A stretch of DNA of 64,000 nucleotides from Cerasibacillus terrae (GTDB lineage: Bacteria; Bacillota; Bacilli; Bacillales; Amphibacillaceae), in assembly GCF_008039555.1 (NCBI RefSeq), contig NZ_VDUW01000001.1:611436-675435 (forward strand). The letters are read 5' to 3'. Positions 8,945 to 17,730 of the stretch are shown here, in pieces. How positions within the stretch are numbered: position 1 is the first letter of the stretch; each line of letters begins with the position of its first letter. The notes beneath the pieces were generated by a model. The model was not told where the DNA came from, searched no databases, and worked only from the letters and a program-made list of their open reading frames with translations. The translations under genes and the position numbers were made by a program.

Positions 8945-10418
8945 TCTAGCTATCTTACCAATAATTATCCCGTTAATCTCAGGAGCCATACTTGCTTTTG
9001 TTCATTCGAAAGTATCATTATCCAGAACACTAGCAAAGCTTTTTATGCTCATAAATTTAGGGGTAGTTATCTATTTAACATTAGAAGTAATCAATTATGG
9101 AACAATTATTTTAGAAACTGGGGAATGGGTGGCACCATATGGTATTGTCCTAGTGGCTGATTCATTAGCTGCTGTCCTAGTATTAACGACGAATATTATT
9201 GCTGTTGCTGCTGTTTTCTATGCACCACATTCCTTGACAGAAGCAAAGGAAAAACATTATTTTTATACCTTTTTCTTCTTTATCATTTCTGGAGTTAGTG
9301 GAGCATTTTTAACTGGTGACTTATTTAACCTATTCGTGTTTTTTGAAGTATTATTAATTGCTTCTTATGCACTTATTGTTTTAGGTGGAGAAAAAGTTCA
9401 ATTAAGAGAATCATTAAAATATGTATTAATTAATGTCTTCTCATCTATTCTCTTTGTTACTGCGATTGCATTTCTCTATGGGGTCGTCGGGACCGTTAAT
9501 ATGGCTCAAATTGCAGAACGTGTTCAAGAAGTTGATCAACAAGGGATTTTAACAACCATTGGGATTCTATTATTCTTTGTATTTGCAACAAAAGCAGCCC
9601 TATTCCCGCTCTATTATTGGCTGCCGAAATCCTATATTGTACCAAACCCTGTTGTCTCTGCTTTATTTGCAGCATTATTAACAAAAGTAGGGATTTATTC
9701 CATTATACGCGTGTTTTCACTAATCTTTATCCATAGACCAGACCTTACACACGAGGCATTTATTTGGATAGCAGGACTCTCCATGATATTCGGAGTAATT
9801 GGTGCACTTGCTACAAATAATATTAAATTAATTATTGCGTACAATATTATCCCTGCTATTGGATTTATTATGATGGGGATAGGCTTTTTTAATGAATCTG
9901 GGATGAGTGGTTCTATCTACTATCTGATTCACGATATGATTATTAAAACTGCTCTATTTATGCTAGTTGGTATTATCGCTTATGTAGCAGGAACATCTGA
10001 TTTACGTAAAATGAAAGGACTTATTCACGATTATCCTTTACTAGGGTGGCTTCTTTTTATTGCAGCATTCGTATTAGCTGGTATTCCACCATTCAGTGGG
10101 TTTATTGGAAAAATACAGCTATTAAAAGGAGCCTTTGAAAATGGAGAAGTAGTCATTGCAATTATTGCTTTAGGTACAAGTCTTCTCATTCTTTATTCTG
10201 TTATGAAAATATTTATTCGTGGTTTTTGGGGAGAGCGCCAAACAAATAATAAATTAGAGAAAAAACCAATCTTTGGCATGGTGACACCTGTTATTTTTCT
10301 ATTGGCATGTTCCACCATATTGGGAATCGGCGCAGAGTGGTTCGTTCCAACAATTGAATCGATTTCAAGTGATTTATTAAACCCACAAAATTATATTGAT
10401 TCTGTTCTAAAGGAGTAA
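8937..10418 (+). CDS. mrpD: MrpD, antiporter subunit (NuoN/NuoM-like)
   Basis: Second large proton-path subunit of the antiporter, related to NuoM/NuoN. The 493 residues form about 14 membrane helices, with the conserved FFEVLLIASYALIVLGG (including the key Glu in helix 5) and FPLYYWLPKSYIVPNPVVSA with the conserved Lys. Length is typical of MrpD. It starts inside mrpC (8-base overlap), and its stop is followed directly by mrpE. Confidence 0.95.
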   Translation: MNNLAILPIIIPLISGAILAFVHSKVSLSRTLAKLFMLINLGVVIYLTLEVINYGTIILETGEWVAPYGIVLVADSLAAVLVLTTNIIAVAAVFYAPHSLTEAKEKHYFYTFFFFIISGVSGAFLTGDLFNLFVFFEVLLIASYALIVLGGEKVQLRESLKYVLINVFSSILFVTAIAFLYGVVGTVNMAQIAERVQEVDQQGILTTIGILLFFVFATKAALFPLYYWLPKSYIVPNPVVSALFAALLTKVGIYSIIRVFSLIFIHRPDLTHEAFIWIAGLSMIFGVIGALATNNIKLIIAYNIIPAIGFIMMGIGFFNESGMSGSIYYLIHDMIIKTALFMLVGIIAYVAGTSDLRKMKGLIHDYPLLGWLLFIAAFVLAGIPPFSGFIGKIQLLKGAFENGEVVIAIIALGTSLLILYSVMKIFIRGFWGERQTNNKLEKKPIFGMVTPVIFLLACSTILGIGAEWFVPTIESISSDLLNPQNYIDSVLKE

Positions 10419-10424
10419 TTGAAT

Positions 10425-10901
10425 ATGGCCTTTCAAATTGTTATCAATTTAATCATTGCTGTCATGTGGATGTTTTTAAGTGAAACGTATACATTAACAA
10501 GCTTTATATCTGGTTACATTTTAGGAATCGTGCTATTACTTCTTTTAAACCGGTATATCCCTGGCAGGTTTTATTTAGATCGTTTATTAAAAGTAATTCA
10601 ATTAATTTTATTGTTCATTAAAGAACTAATTAAATCAAATATCGACATCGTGAAACTGGTATATACACCGAAACCAGAAATTGAACCTGGAATATTCGCA
10701 TATCAAACAGAATTAGAAACAGATTGGGAATTAACTTTATTAGCCAATCTAATTACATTAACACCAGGTACGTTATCTGTTGCGATTTCAAATGATAATT
10801 CAATCATCTACATCCATGCGATGGACATAGATGATATTGATGAGTCGATACAATCCATAAAAATGACATTTGAAAAAGCAATTATGGAGGTGACAAGATG
10901 A
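10425..10901 (+). CDS. mrpE: MrpE, antiporter subunit
   Basis: Small subunit of the Mrp complex with two N-terminal membrane segments and a cytoplasmic domain. The product is 158 residues, the same as the usual MrpE length, with the family motif LLANLITLTPGTLSVAIS and a late HAMDIDD. The ATG is chosen because AAGGAG lies 9 bases upstream; an in-frame TTG 6 bases earlier is too close to it. It overlaps mrpF by 4 bases. Confidence 0.93.
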   Translation: MAFQIVINLIIAVMWMFLSETYTLTSFISGYILGIVLLLLLNRYIPGRFYLDRLLKVIQLILLFIKELIKSNIDIVKLVYTPKPEIEPGIFAYQTELETDWELTLLANLITLTPGTLSVAISNDNSIIYIHAMDIDDIDESIQSIKMTFEKAIMEVTR

Positions 10902-11212
10902 CAAATGATATTTTAATCTTAACCGAAAATATCTTAGACTCTGTCACCATCCTATGTTTGGTTGGAATTTCCATTTCATTAATTCTATTGGTATATCGTG
11001 TTCTAAGTGGTCCAACGAATGCAGATCGGGCTGTAGCCCTTGATGCAATTGGTATTAACCTAGTTGCAGTTGCTGCTTTTGTTTCTGTCATATTAGTCAC
11101 AACGAAACTAAATGATGCGATTTTATTAATTGCTATTCTATCATTTTTAGGAACAGTTGCTATCGCAAAATATCTAGAAAAGGGTGTTATCATTGACCGA
11201 GACATGGATTAA
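10898..11212 (+). CDS. mrpF: MrpF, antiporter subunit
   Basis: Three-helix membrane subunit of the Mrp antiporter, 104 residues, with the family sequence RVLSGPTNADRAVALDAIG and the conserved membrane Asp. The ATG follows GGAGGTGACAAG and overlaps the mrpE stop. Its last codons overlap the start of mrpG. B. subtilis MrpF is also implicated in bile salt (cholate) efflux and sodium tolerance; that is family knowledge, not seen here. Confidence 0.93.
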   Translation: MTNDILILTENILDSVTILCLVGISISLILLVYRVLSGPTNADRAVALDAIGINLVAVAAFVSVILVTTKLNDAILLIAILSFLGTVAIAKYLEKGVIIDRDMD

Positions 11213-11561
11213 CATCATATTTAATATTTCTATTATTGTCTTCCTAATGGTAGGAACGTTCTTTATTGTTTCTGCTTCGATTGGAATTGTTCGTTTTCCT
11301 GATATATACACAAGACTCCACGCAGCAACAAAAGCATCTACATTAGGCTTAGCTGGAATATTAATTGGTCTATTTATATTTCTCTATATTCAACATTCTT
11401 TAGTAAGTGGAAAATTACTCCTTGCCATTGTATTTATCTTACTAACCAACCCTGTTTCAGGTCATATGATTTCAAGAGCTGCACATCGGGCGGGTGTCAA
11501 ACCATTACTAAAAGAAAGAAAAGATGAATTGGAAGAAGCAATAAAAAAACAGAAAGCTTAA
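11193..11561 (+). CDS. mrpG: MrpG, antiporter subunit
   Basis: Last subunit of the Mrp complex, 122 residues from the proposed TTG start, with three helices and the family motif SASIGIVRFPDIYTRLHAATKASTLG. An in-frame GTG 9 bases upstream is possible, but AAAAGGGTG then serves well as the ribosome-binding site of the TTG. It overlaps mrpF by 20 bases. A terminator follows directly, closing the operon. Confidence 0.92.
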   Translation: MTETWINIIFNISIIVFLMVGTFFIVSASIGIVRFPDIYTRLHAATKASTLGLAGILIGLFIFLYIQHSLVSGKLLLAIVFILLTNPVSGHMISRAAHRAGVKPLLKERKDELEEAIKKQKA

Positions 11562-11564
11562 TTA

Positions 11565-11592
11565 AAAAGCGACATTGATTTGTCGCTTTTAT
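11565..11592 (+). terminator. Terminator of the mrp operon
   Basis: AAAGCGACA and TGTCGCTTT flank a short loop, followed by TTATTATT. It starts 4 bases after the mrpG stop and separates the antiporter operon from sigK. Confidence 0.85.
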
Positions 11593-11678
11593 TATTGGAC
11601 AGACACGGTACAACTCCTCCTTACATACAGATAAAGTATATAGGCAAAAGCCCAATACGTAATCGGAGGTGTCACTCG

Positions 11679-12392
11679 TTGTCATCTATTTTAAGTGCAC
11701 TTGCTTTACTAATTAAAGAAGCGCTCTTTTTTGTGTCCTATGTGAAAAATCAGGCATTCCCTCAGCCCTTATCCCCTGAAGAAGAAGCAAAGTATTTAAA
11801 AGAAATGCAAGACGGTAGCCATGAAGCTAGAAACAAATTAATCGAACATAATTTACGACTTGTCGCACATATCGTAAAAAAGTTTGACAATACCGGAGAA
11901 GATACAGAAGATCTCATCTCCATCGGCACAATTGGTTTAATCAAGGGAATCGAAAGTTATGCAGTAGGAAAAGGTACAAAATTAGCCACATATGCAGCTC
12001 GTTGTGTGGAAAATGAAATCTTAATGCATTTACGGACACTAAAAAAGGTCCGTAAAGATATTTCATTACATGATCCGATTGGCCAAGATAAGGAAGGAAA
12101 TGAAATTAGTTTAATTGATATCCTTGAAGCAGAAAACGAGAATATTATTGAGTATATCCAGTTAAATATGGAGCTTTCTAAAATGGCTAAGTACTTTTCT
12201 ATTCTGGATAAGCGAGAGAAAGAAGTCATCATTTATCGTTACGGGTTAAACAATAACAAAGAGTTAACACAGAAAGAAATTGCCAAACGTTTGAATATTT
12301 CCCGTAGTTATGTATCTCGAATAGAGAAAAGGGCATTAATGAAAGTGTTTCATGAATATTATCGGAAAGAACGAAAAAAGCGAGAAATATAA
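11679..12392 (+). CDS. sigK: RNA polymerase sigma factor SigK (late mother-cell sporulation)
   Basis: Sigma factor that directs late mother-cell gene expression (coat, maturation, mother-cell lysis). The 237-residue protein starts at TTG, 8 bases after GGAGGT. It has the short pro-sequence region [19 protein letters not shown] that SpoIVFB would cleave, the region 2 core [20 protein letters not shown], and the region 4 helix-turn-helix [20 protein letters not shown]. The gene is continuous; the skin prophage that splits sigK in B. subtilis is not present. Its processing protease SpoIVFB and inhibitor SpoIVFA are encoded at 57723-59349. Confidence 0.95.
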   Translation: MSSILSALALLIKEALFFVSYVKNQAFPQPLSPEEEAKYLKEMQDGSHEARNKLIEHNLRLVAHIVKKFDNTGEDTEDLISIGTIGLIKGIESYAVGKGTKLATYAARCVENEILMHLRTLKKVRKDISLHDPIGQDKEGNEISLIDILEAENENIIEYIQLNMELSKMAKYFSILDKREKEVIIYRYGLNNNKELTQKEIAKRLNISRSYVSRIEKRALMKVFHEYYRKERKKREI

Positions 12393-12464
12393 TTCTCATT
12401 TTAAAAATTATCTACAAAACAGCAAATAATTTTTAACACATCCCTTTTAGGTCCCATCTTTTAA

Positions 12465-12500
12465 AACCCCTTTTATTAACTTTTTAATAAAAGGGGTTAT
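12465..12500 (+). terminator. Terminator after sigK
   Basis: Perfect 15-bp stem with a 4-base loop. The arms read AACCCCTTTTATTAA and TTAATAAAAGGGGTT, with A/T-rich flanks. It lies about 70 bases after the sigK stop codon and is the only clear end for that transcript. Confidence 0.85.
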
Positions 12501-12571
12501 CATTATTGAGTGAATTTCTTATTCCAGTTTTCAAAGACACAAAAACTCTACCTGTACATATTGCATATCTA

Positions 12572-12730
12572 TCATTCTTCTTTAAAAATGAATTCTACTC
12601 TACGATTATGTGTTCTTCCTTCCTCTTCATCATTTGAAGCAATTGGGTTTGTTTCTCCATAACCTTTTGCTGTAATATTTAGATGATCAAGATGTCCATT
12701 CTACTCGTGCGATTTAAATGTTTCTCTTAA
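12572..12730 (-). pseudogene. Decayed C-terminal fragment of an OmpA-family (peptidoglycan-binding) protein
   Basis: Reading the minus strand gives 52 codons that end in a stop and contain HLNITAKGYGETNPIASND followed by EGRTHNRRVEF, which is the signature end of OmpA/MotB-type peptidoglycan-binding domains. An in-frame TAG at 12701-12703 interrupts it, and upstream of about 12730 I find no more of the domain in any frame. There is no start codon or ribosome-binding site. It is a relic; the parent protein cannot be named. The remainder of the 12393-12924 gap holds two terminators and AT-rich sequence with no gene. Confidence 0.75.
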
Positions 12731-12885
12731 CTTATATAGAATTATCTTCATGGTATTCTTTTAATTGTAAAATTTTTCTCTGAAATTATTACAGATGAGT
12801 GGGAAGTGGTCATGTAGGATCAAAGTAAATTTCTTATGGTTTTTTATGGTTTTAATGAAGGTTTTTAAATGGATGTGATTGATAT

Positions 12886-12917
12886 AAAAAGCCAAGCTCC
12901 TGTAAGGCTGCTTGGCT
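12886..12917 (-). terminator. Terminator after mtnN
   Basis: On the minus strand AGCCAAGC and GCTTGGCT form an 8-bp stem followed by TTTTTA. It begins 8 bases past the mtnN stop codon. Confidence 0.85.
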
Positions 12918-12924
12918 CCTTATA

Positions 12925-13614
12925 TTATAACTCTTTTACGATCTTCATGATTAATGTTGCAGCATTTGTTGCAGCCTTTTTTAGAAAGGTATCAAAGGAT
13001 GTGGATGATTCTTTCCCAGCAATATCAGATAATGCTCGGATTACCACAAATGGTTTATCATATTGATAACAGACTTGAGCAATTGCTGCTGCTTCCATCT
13101 CTGCAGCGATCATCGTGGGGAATTTTTCTCGAACAAAGGCGACACGTTCTGGATCATCCATGAAGGAGTCGCCAGTTGCAATTAATCCATCTACTGCTGC
13201 TACATCTAATTCTTTTGCTACTTCTTTTGTAATTTGAATAAGCTTTGAATCTGCTGTGAAAGTTGCTGGCATATTTGGAACTTGCCCATATGTATAATCA
13301 AATGCTGTCACGTCTACATCGTGATGAACAACTTCTGTTGAGATTACAATATCTCCAATGTCTAGCTGTTTTGCAAATCCTCCTGCTGAACCCGTGTTAA
13401 TAACATATGTTGGAGCATAACGTTCATGCATAATCGTTGTTGCCATTGCAGCATTTACTTTTCCTATTCCGGATTTTAATAGGACTACAGTCTTCCCTTT
13501 AAGGTCTCCGTAAATAAAATCACAGTTTGCAATGGTTTCTTCCTGCTTACCTGTTATTTGTTCCTTCAATAATTCTACTTCTTCATCCATTGCCCCGATA
13601 ATTCCGATAGTCAT
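12925..13614 (-). CDS. mtnN: 5-prime-methylthioadenosine/S-adenosylhomocysteine nucleosidase
   Basis: Hydrolyses methylthioadenosine and S-adenosylhomocysteine to adenine plus a thioribose or ribosyl-homocysteine, recycling by-products of SAM use. The 229 residues carry the catalytic set at E. coli numbering: Glu12 in MDEEVELL, Glu174 in AAEMEAAAIAQ, and Asp197 in RALSDIAG. The ATG has AGGAGGA at normal spacing. It is downstream of yrrS by 19 bases, as in B. subtilis. Confidence 0.95.
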   Translation of the reverse strand: MTIGIIGAMDEEVELLKEQITGKQEETIANCDFIYGDLKGKTVVLLKSGIGKVNAAMATTIMHERYAPTYVINTGSAGGFAKQLDIGDIVISTEVVHHDVDVTAFDYTYGQVPNMPATFTADSKLIQITKEVAKELDVAAVDGLIATGDSFMDDPERVAFVREKFPTMIAAEMEAAAIAQVCYQYDKPFVVIRALSDIAGKESSTSFDTFLKKAATNAATLIMKIVKEL

Positions 13615-13633
13615 AATTTGTCCTCCTGTTACA

Positions 13634-14275
13634 CTATTGATTGATAATTATTTCATTTAGTACTTCTACTCTTGTCGGTTTCCAGCCTTGATCATCAATC
13701 CATGATAAGTATACACGGTATATTTCAGTATTGTCTTGATTCGAAATAGTGCCAATAGCTTGTTGATCCCCACCACGACCAAGCCAGTGAATAGTCATAT
13801 CTGCTTCAGGTAATCCAGTCGCCAACTCCATTGCTTGGACCATTTCTTGCCAATCAATGGATGATTTATCAAATTGCATTGTATGTGGGCCTTCTTGCTT
13901 TGTGCCAATGGGTTTCCAATCTGCAGTATATGCTTCCACGACATTTTCATCAGTGGATTCTACTGCTTCTTTCTTTATGCTGCTTTCGTCTGTTTCATCT
14001 AATTCCATTGTTTCATCATCTTTTTCTTCGTTTGAACTTCTTTCATTTTCCTTATCTTTATTCATATCTTTCTCTTCTGTGTTTTGCGTTTGATTGGCAA
14101 ATGTCTCTGAAGAAGCGTTAGATGGGTCTTCATTTGATACTTCCCCAAAAGCCCAAATTCCAAGTAATACAAAAAGCAGAACAACACCAATAACAGAAAG
14201 AATAATAATTAATCTTATATTTTTTCTTCGTTTATTATATTTTTCCACTCTACTATTTTCAGGTAAATCACTCAA
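13634..14275 (-). CDS. yrrS: YrrS, DUF1510 membrane-anchored protein
   Basis: Membrane-anchored protein of unknown precise role; B. subtilis YrrS lies next to a penicillin-binding protein gene and has been connected with envelope or sporulation functions. The 213 residues have a basic N-terminus (NKRRKNIR), one membrane helix (about 20-42), a long acidic low-complexity stretch rich in Glu, Asp, Asn and Ser, and a folded C-terminal DUF1510 domain starting near ADWKPIGTKQEGPH. The start is called as TTG 6-7 bases after GGAGGGA; in-frame ATG and GTG upstream would precede that site. Upstream of mtnN. Confidence 0.85.
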   Translation of the reverse strand: MSDLPENSRVEKYNKRRKNIRLIIILSVIGVVLLFVLLGIWAFGEVSNEDPSNASSETFANQTQNTEEKDMNKDKENERSSNEEKDDETMELDETDESSIKKEAVESTDENVVEAYTADWKPIGTKQEGPHTMQFDKSSIDWQEMVQAMELATGLPEADMTIHWLGRGGDQQAIGTISNQDNTEIYRVYLSWIDDQGWKPTRVEVLNEIIINQ

Positions 14276-14401
14276 AGTCAATCCCTCCACTCTTACATTC
14301 ATATTGTATCACTTTTCTAATGTAGTCTAAACTACTATTTTTCAAATGGAGTTTTTTATTTCAATCTTATACTCTTACGCTGACAAAACCATGCAAAAGT
14401 C

Positions 14402-14431
14402 AAAAAAGAGTGAAGCCATGTCCACTCTTTT
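14402..14431 (-). terminator. Terminator after greA
   Basis: On the minus strand AAAGAGTG and CACTCTTT form an 8-bp stem followed by a TTTTTTG run. It lies just past the greA stop codon. Confidence 0.8.
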
Positions 14432-14441
14432 TATATGTTCA

Positions 14442-14918
14442 TTATTCAACTTTTAAAATTTTTACTTCAAATTCCCCACCTGGCGTTGCTACAGCTACTT
14501 CTGACCCAACTTCTTTTCCAAGAATGCTTTTTGCGATTGGGGAATCATTTGATATTTTTCCTTCTAGTGGATCAGCTTCTGCACTTCCTACAATACGATA
14601 TGTTTCTTCATCTCCATCTGGTAATTCCATAAATGTTACGGATTTACCAAGAGATACTGTATTTGAATTATTATTATCATTTTCTATAATAACAGCATTA
14701 CGAATCATTTTCTCAATTTGAGAAATACGTGATTCAACAAAGGCTTGTTCTTCTTTAGCAGCGTCATACTCAGAGTTCTCTGAAAGGTCTCCAAAATCAC
14801 GAGCTACTTTAATTCGCTCCACTACTTCTTGTCTTTTCTCCGTTTTAAGATGAAGTAATTCCTTCTCTAATTTTTCTTTCCCCTCTTCAGTCATGTAATA
14901 GCTTTTATCTGTTGACAT
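14442..14918 (-). CDS. greA: Transcription elongation factor GreA
   Basis: Binds the RNA polymerase secondary channel and stimulates transcript cleavage to rescue backtracked complexes. The 158-residue protein has the N-terminal coiled coil with [20 protein letters not shown], whose acidic tip residues Asp and Glu coordinate the active-site metal, and a C-terminal FKBP-like domain with [13 protein letters not shown]. The ATG is 8 bases after AAGGAG; the reading frame extends 9 bases upstream without a suitable site. A terminator-separated unit from udk. Confidence 0.95.
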   Translation of the reverse strand: MSTDKSYYMTEEGKEKLEKELLHLKTEKRQEVVERIKVARDFGDLSENSEYDAAKEEQAFVESRISQIEKMIRNAVIIENDNNNSNTVSLGKSVTFMELPDGDEETYRIVGSAEADPLEGKISNDSPIAKSILGKEVGSEVAVATPGGEFEVKILKVE

Positions 14919-15004
14919 TCCCAACACTCCTTTTTATATCTTTACAACAATATATTGAAAAGCTTTATAATGTATACTTAAAAAAATCGTATACATAACA
15001 GTAT

Positions 15005-15034
15005 AAAAACGAGCAGCACGTTTAAGTGCGCTCG
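15005..15034 (-). terminator. Terminator after udk
   Basis: On the minus strand CGAGCGCAC pairs with GTGCTGCTCG around a short loop with one bulge, followed by TTTTTAT. It lies about 75 bases past the udk stop codon. Confidence 0.75.
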
Positions 15035-15109
15035 AATTTTCTCATTATGAAATTATGCATGTACATACTATGGCAGATTTTCACTTAACTTGCAACCGTT
15101 TTCTAACTT

Positions 15110-15739
15110 TTATCCTTTTTTTGCTAATATAGTAGCAATTTTCGTTGCTAGTAAATCGATTGCAACTTGATTTCTGCCTCCTTCTGGTATGATGATATCT
15201 GCATATCGTTTCGTTGGTTCAACAAATTGTAAATGCATTGGTCGAACACTATTTATATATTGATCAATCACAGATTGAACAGATCGTCCACGCTCATTAA
15301 TATCACGTAAAATACGTCGGATAATACGCAGATCTGCATCCGTGTCAACAAAAACTTTAATATCCATTAAATCAACTAAACGAGGATCTTCTAAAATTAA
15401 AATACCTTCTAAAATGATAACTTCTTTTGGTTCTACAGGGATCACTTGATTGGAACGAGTGTGCATCGCGTAATCATAGATTGGTTTTTCAATTTGTTGT
15501 CCTGATAATAGAGCTTCAATATGTTCAATCAATAAATCATTGTCAAATGCAAATGGATGATCATAATTTGTTTCTAATCGCTTCTCAAATGGTAAATGAC
15601 TTTGATTTTTATAATAATAGTCTTGTTCCATAACCAGGATTGTTTTATCTGAGAAACGCTTGCAAATAGAGCGGGTAACAGATGTCTTTCCACTCCCACT
15701 TCCTCCAGCAACTCCAATCACTACTGGCTTCGATTGCAT
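15110..15739 (-). CDS. udk: Uridine kinase
   Basis: Phosphorylates uridine and cytidine to UMP and CMP in pyrimidine salvage. The 209 residues begin [19 protein letters not shown], with the P-loop at residues 12-19, and include the substrate motif NYDHPFAFD and the late [17 protein letters not shown]. The start aligns with B. subtilis Udk; an in-frame TTG 9 bases upstream (after GAGGGAAAGGA) or an ATG 33 bases upstream are alternatives. It follows trmR by only a few bases, without the two U32-family peptidase genes that lie between them in B. subtilis. Confidence 0.94.
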   Translation of the reverse strand: MQSKPVVIGVAGGSGSGKTSVTRSICKRFSDKTILVMEQDYYYKNQSHLPFEKRLETNYDHPFAFDNDLLIEHIEALLSGQQIEKPIYDYAMHTRSNQVIPVEPKEVIILEGILILEDPRLVDLMDIKVFVDTDADLRIIRRILRDINERGRSVQSVIDQYINSVRPMHLQFVEPTKRYADIIIPEGGRNQVAIDLLATKIATILAKKG

Positions 15740-15775
15740 TTCTTTCAAATCCTTTCCCTCATTTACAAACATTGT

Positions 15776-16411
15776 CTATTCCACTTTATAGCTAATAGCT
15801 ACCCCGTCCCCTATTGGGGTAATTGTTGAGGTGAATTGTGGATGTTTGTGAATATACTCGTTATATTTCCTGAGTTTCTTCACCATATTTCTATATCTTG
15901 GATGATCAAAGGTTTCATCTGCAACATAGCCTCGGAATAATACATTATCTGATACAATCACCCCTGCTTTTGGTACAAGGGGGTTTACCATCTCAAAAAA
16001 CCTTTGATATTGTCCTTTAGCTGCATCAATAAATACCATATCAAACATCTTTTTTTGTTCTTGTAAAGTTAATAAAATATCTGTTGCATCTCCATGAATC
16101 AGTTCTACGTGATTTCTATACTCGAGATTGTTTGCAACATTTTCTCTTGCTATATTAAATCGATCTAAATCACGTTCAATACTGGTTACCGTTGTGGTAG
16201 GATAGGCTTGTACCATCCGTAATGTGGAATATGCTATACCAGATCCTATTTCTAGAATTTTTTTTGGTTTATGCAAGCGAATAAGTTGCATAAGAAAATG
16301 CATCCCAAGTGGTTCCATAATCGGCACTTTCATTTGTTTTGCTTGTTCTTCTATATCTGTCACCCATTGAACATCTTCTTTTAATAAACTTTGTAAATAT
16401 TGTTCTTCCAT
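15776..16411 (-). CDS. trmR: TrmR, tRNA 5-hydroxyuridine methyltransferase
   Basis: SAM-dependent O-methyltransferase of the YrrM type; B. subtilis YrrM (TrmR) methylates 5-hydroxyuridine-34 to 5-methoxyuridine in tRNAs. The 211 residues hold the SAM motif ILEIGSGIAYSTLRM, the metal-binding MVFIDAAKGQYQRFFEM and SDNVLFRGYV. The ATG follows AGAGAGGA. It lies between mltG and udk. The hydroxylation genes trhP1/trhP2 that adjoin trmR in B. subtilis are not here, so the ho5U substrate must be made by genes elsewhere, for example a TrhO-type enzyme. Confidence 0.9.
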   Translation of the reverse strand: MEEQYLQSLLKEDVQWVTDIEEQAKQMKVPIMEPLGMHFLMQLIRLHKPKKILEIGSGIAYSTLRMVQAYPTTTVTSIERDLDRFNIARENVANNLEYRNHVELIHGDATDILLTLQEQKKMFDMVFIDAAKGQYQRFFEMVNPLVPKAGVIVSDNVLFRGYVADETFDHPRYRNMVKKLRKYNEYIHKHPQFTSTITPIGDGVAISYKVE

Positions 16412-16441
16412 ACGAAATCCTCTCTACCCTATTGAAAATTT

Positions 16442-17560
16442 CTATTTAATATACTCTTGCTTCAATTTAATATGTTCATCATGTGTTTCTGCATAATGTA
16501 TATTTCCGTCTTCATCATGTAAAAAATATAAGTAATCCGTTTTTTCAGGATCAATTGCTGCTTGCAATGAATTTTCTGAGAAGTTAGAAATCGGACCGAC
16601 AGGAATTCCTTTATTTTGATATGTGTTATAAGGTGATTCAATCTCTAAATCTTTATATAGTACCTTTTTCTTATGTTTTCCAATTGCATATAACACGGTT
16701 GGGTCTGTCTGTAATTTCATATCAGCTTCTAATCTATTATAAAATACACTTGAAATTCTTTTGCGTTGTTTCGCATTTTTTGCTTCCTTTTCTACAATAG
16801 AAGCCATTGTTAACATTTCGTGTACTGTCATATCTTTTGCACTTATTTCATCTAAGTATTTAGAAATAACCTTTTTTGATTTATCCAACATTTGTTCAAT
16901 AATAGCTTCTACCTTTACATCTTCCTCATAGAAATCGTAAGTTGCTGCAAATAAGTATCCTTCTAATGGGCTACGTATATCTGGATTCGTAATTTCATCT
17001 GAAAGAAGATTAGGGTATTTTTCAATAAGAGTTTGAATATATTTCGGGTCATTTACAATATCCAAAAATTTCTTTTGTTTAATGCCTAATTTTTCTTCAT
17101 AAATCTTGGCAATTTCGTTAATTGATTTTCCTTCTGGGATTGTGACACGATGTATTGCCTTTTTCATAATACGTCCTTCTTTTAAGGATTCAATAATCTC
17201 ATCAAATGTCATTGCTTGTGTAAAATCATATTCACCAGCTTGAAAATCGGATTGATTTTTTACTTTCGTATAAATTCTAAAAATGCGACTATCTTTAATA
17301 ATATTATTTTCCTCTAATATTTTTCCAATCGTTGATGATGATGCACCCATTGGTATCTCCACATGTATGTCTTTTTTATTATCTGGGTCAACAGGCTGAA
17401 GTGCTGATTTGATATATATATAGCCAGATATTCCACCAATAAAAAGGATTAGAGTAATCATCACTAGAATAATCGAGACAATCTTGCGAACCGTTTTTGC
17501 TTCATTTCCACGAGCAGTTAAATTGTCACGATAAGTGGATTTATTTTTCTTTTTCATCAT
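16442..17560 (-). CDS. mltG: MltG, endolytic murein transglycosylase
   Basis: Membrane-bound lytic transglycosylase that cuts nascent glycan strands and ends their elongation. The 372-residue protein has a basic cytoplasmic N-terminus, one membrane helix (about 28-50), a LysM-like segment (IPEGKSINEIAKIYEEKL) and the YceG catalytic domain with the catalytic Glu in MASIVEKEAKNAKQR and a terminal PIGPISNFSENSLQAA. Two adjacent ATG codons follow AGGGGTG; either may start the protein. A terminator upstream (17689-17721) shows it begins a new unit with trmR and udk. Confidence 0.94.
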   Translation of the reverse strand: MMKKKNKSTYRDNLTARGNEAKTVRKIVSIILVMITLILFIGGISGYIYIKSALQPVDPDNKKDIHVEIPMGASSSTIGKILEENNIIKDSRIFRIYTKVKNQSDFQAGEYDFTQAMTFDEIIESLKEGRIMKKAIHRVTIPEGKSINEIAKIYEEKLGIKQKKFLDIVNDPKYIQTLIEKYPNLLSDEITNPDIRSPLEGYLFAATYDFYEEDVKVEAIIEQMLDKSKKVISKYLDEISAKDMTVHEMLTMASIVEKEAKNAKQRKRISSVFYNRLEADMKLQTDPTVLYAIGKHKKKVLYKDLEIESPYNTYQNKGIPVGPISNFSENSLQAAIDPEKTDYLYFLHDEDGNIHYAETHDEHIKLKQEYIK

Positions 17561-17688
17561 TCACACCCCTCATCCGGTATATTATACTAAAAATAAAAAT
17601 ATAATGCTATACCTATTATGAGGTTTACTTATCAAATCTGTTACATATATTCCTTTAAATGGTTGACATATCTATCCATATGTAATAA

Positions 17689-17721
17689 ACAGCTGATGCC
17701 GTTTTTATCGGTATCAGCTGT
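17689..17721 (-). terminator. Terminator after yrzB
   Basis: ACAGCTGATRCCG arms form a 13-bp stem with one G-U pair and a 7-base loop; on the minus strand it is followed by TTATTAC. It ends the alaS-ireB-ruvX-yrzB operon before mltG. Confidence 0.8.
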
Positions 17722-17730
17722 ATCTTAAAT

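Noticed and set aside
11590..11678. Possible sigma-E or sigma-K promoter of sigK (CATACAGATA near 11630)
   Set aside because: The -10-like element departs from both consensus forms and has no matching -35, so it is not called.
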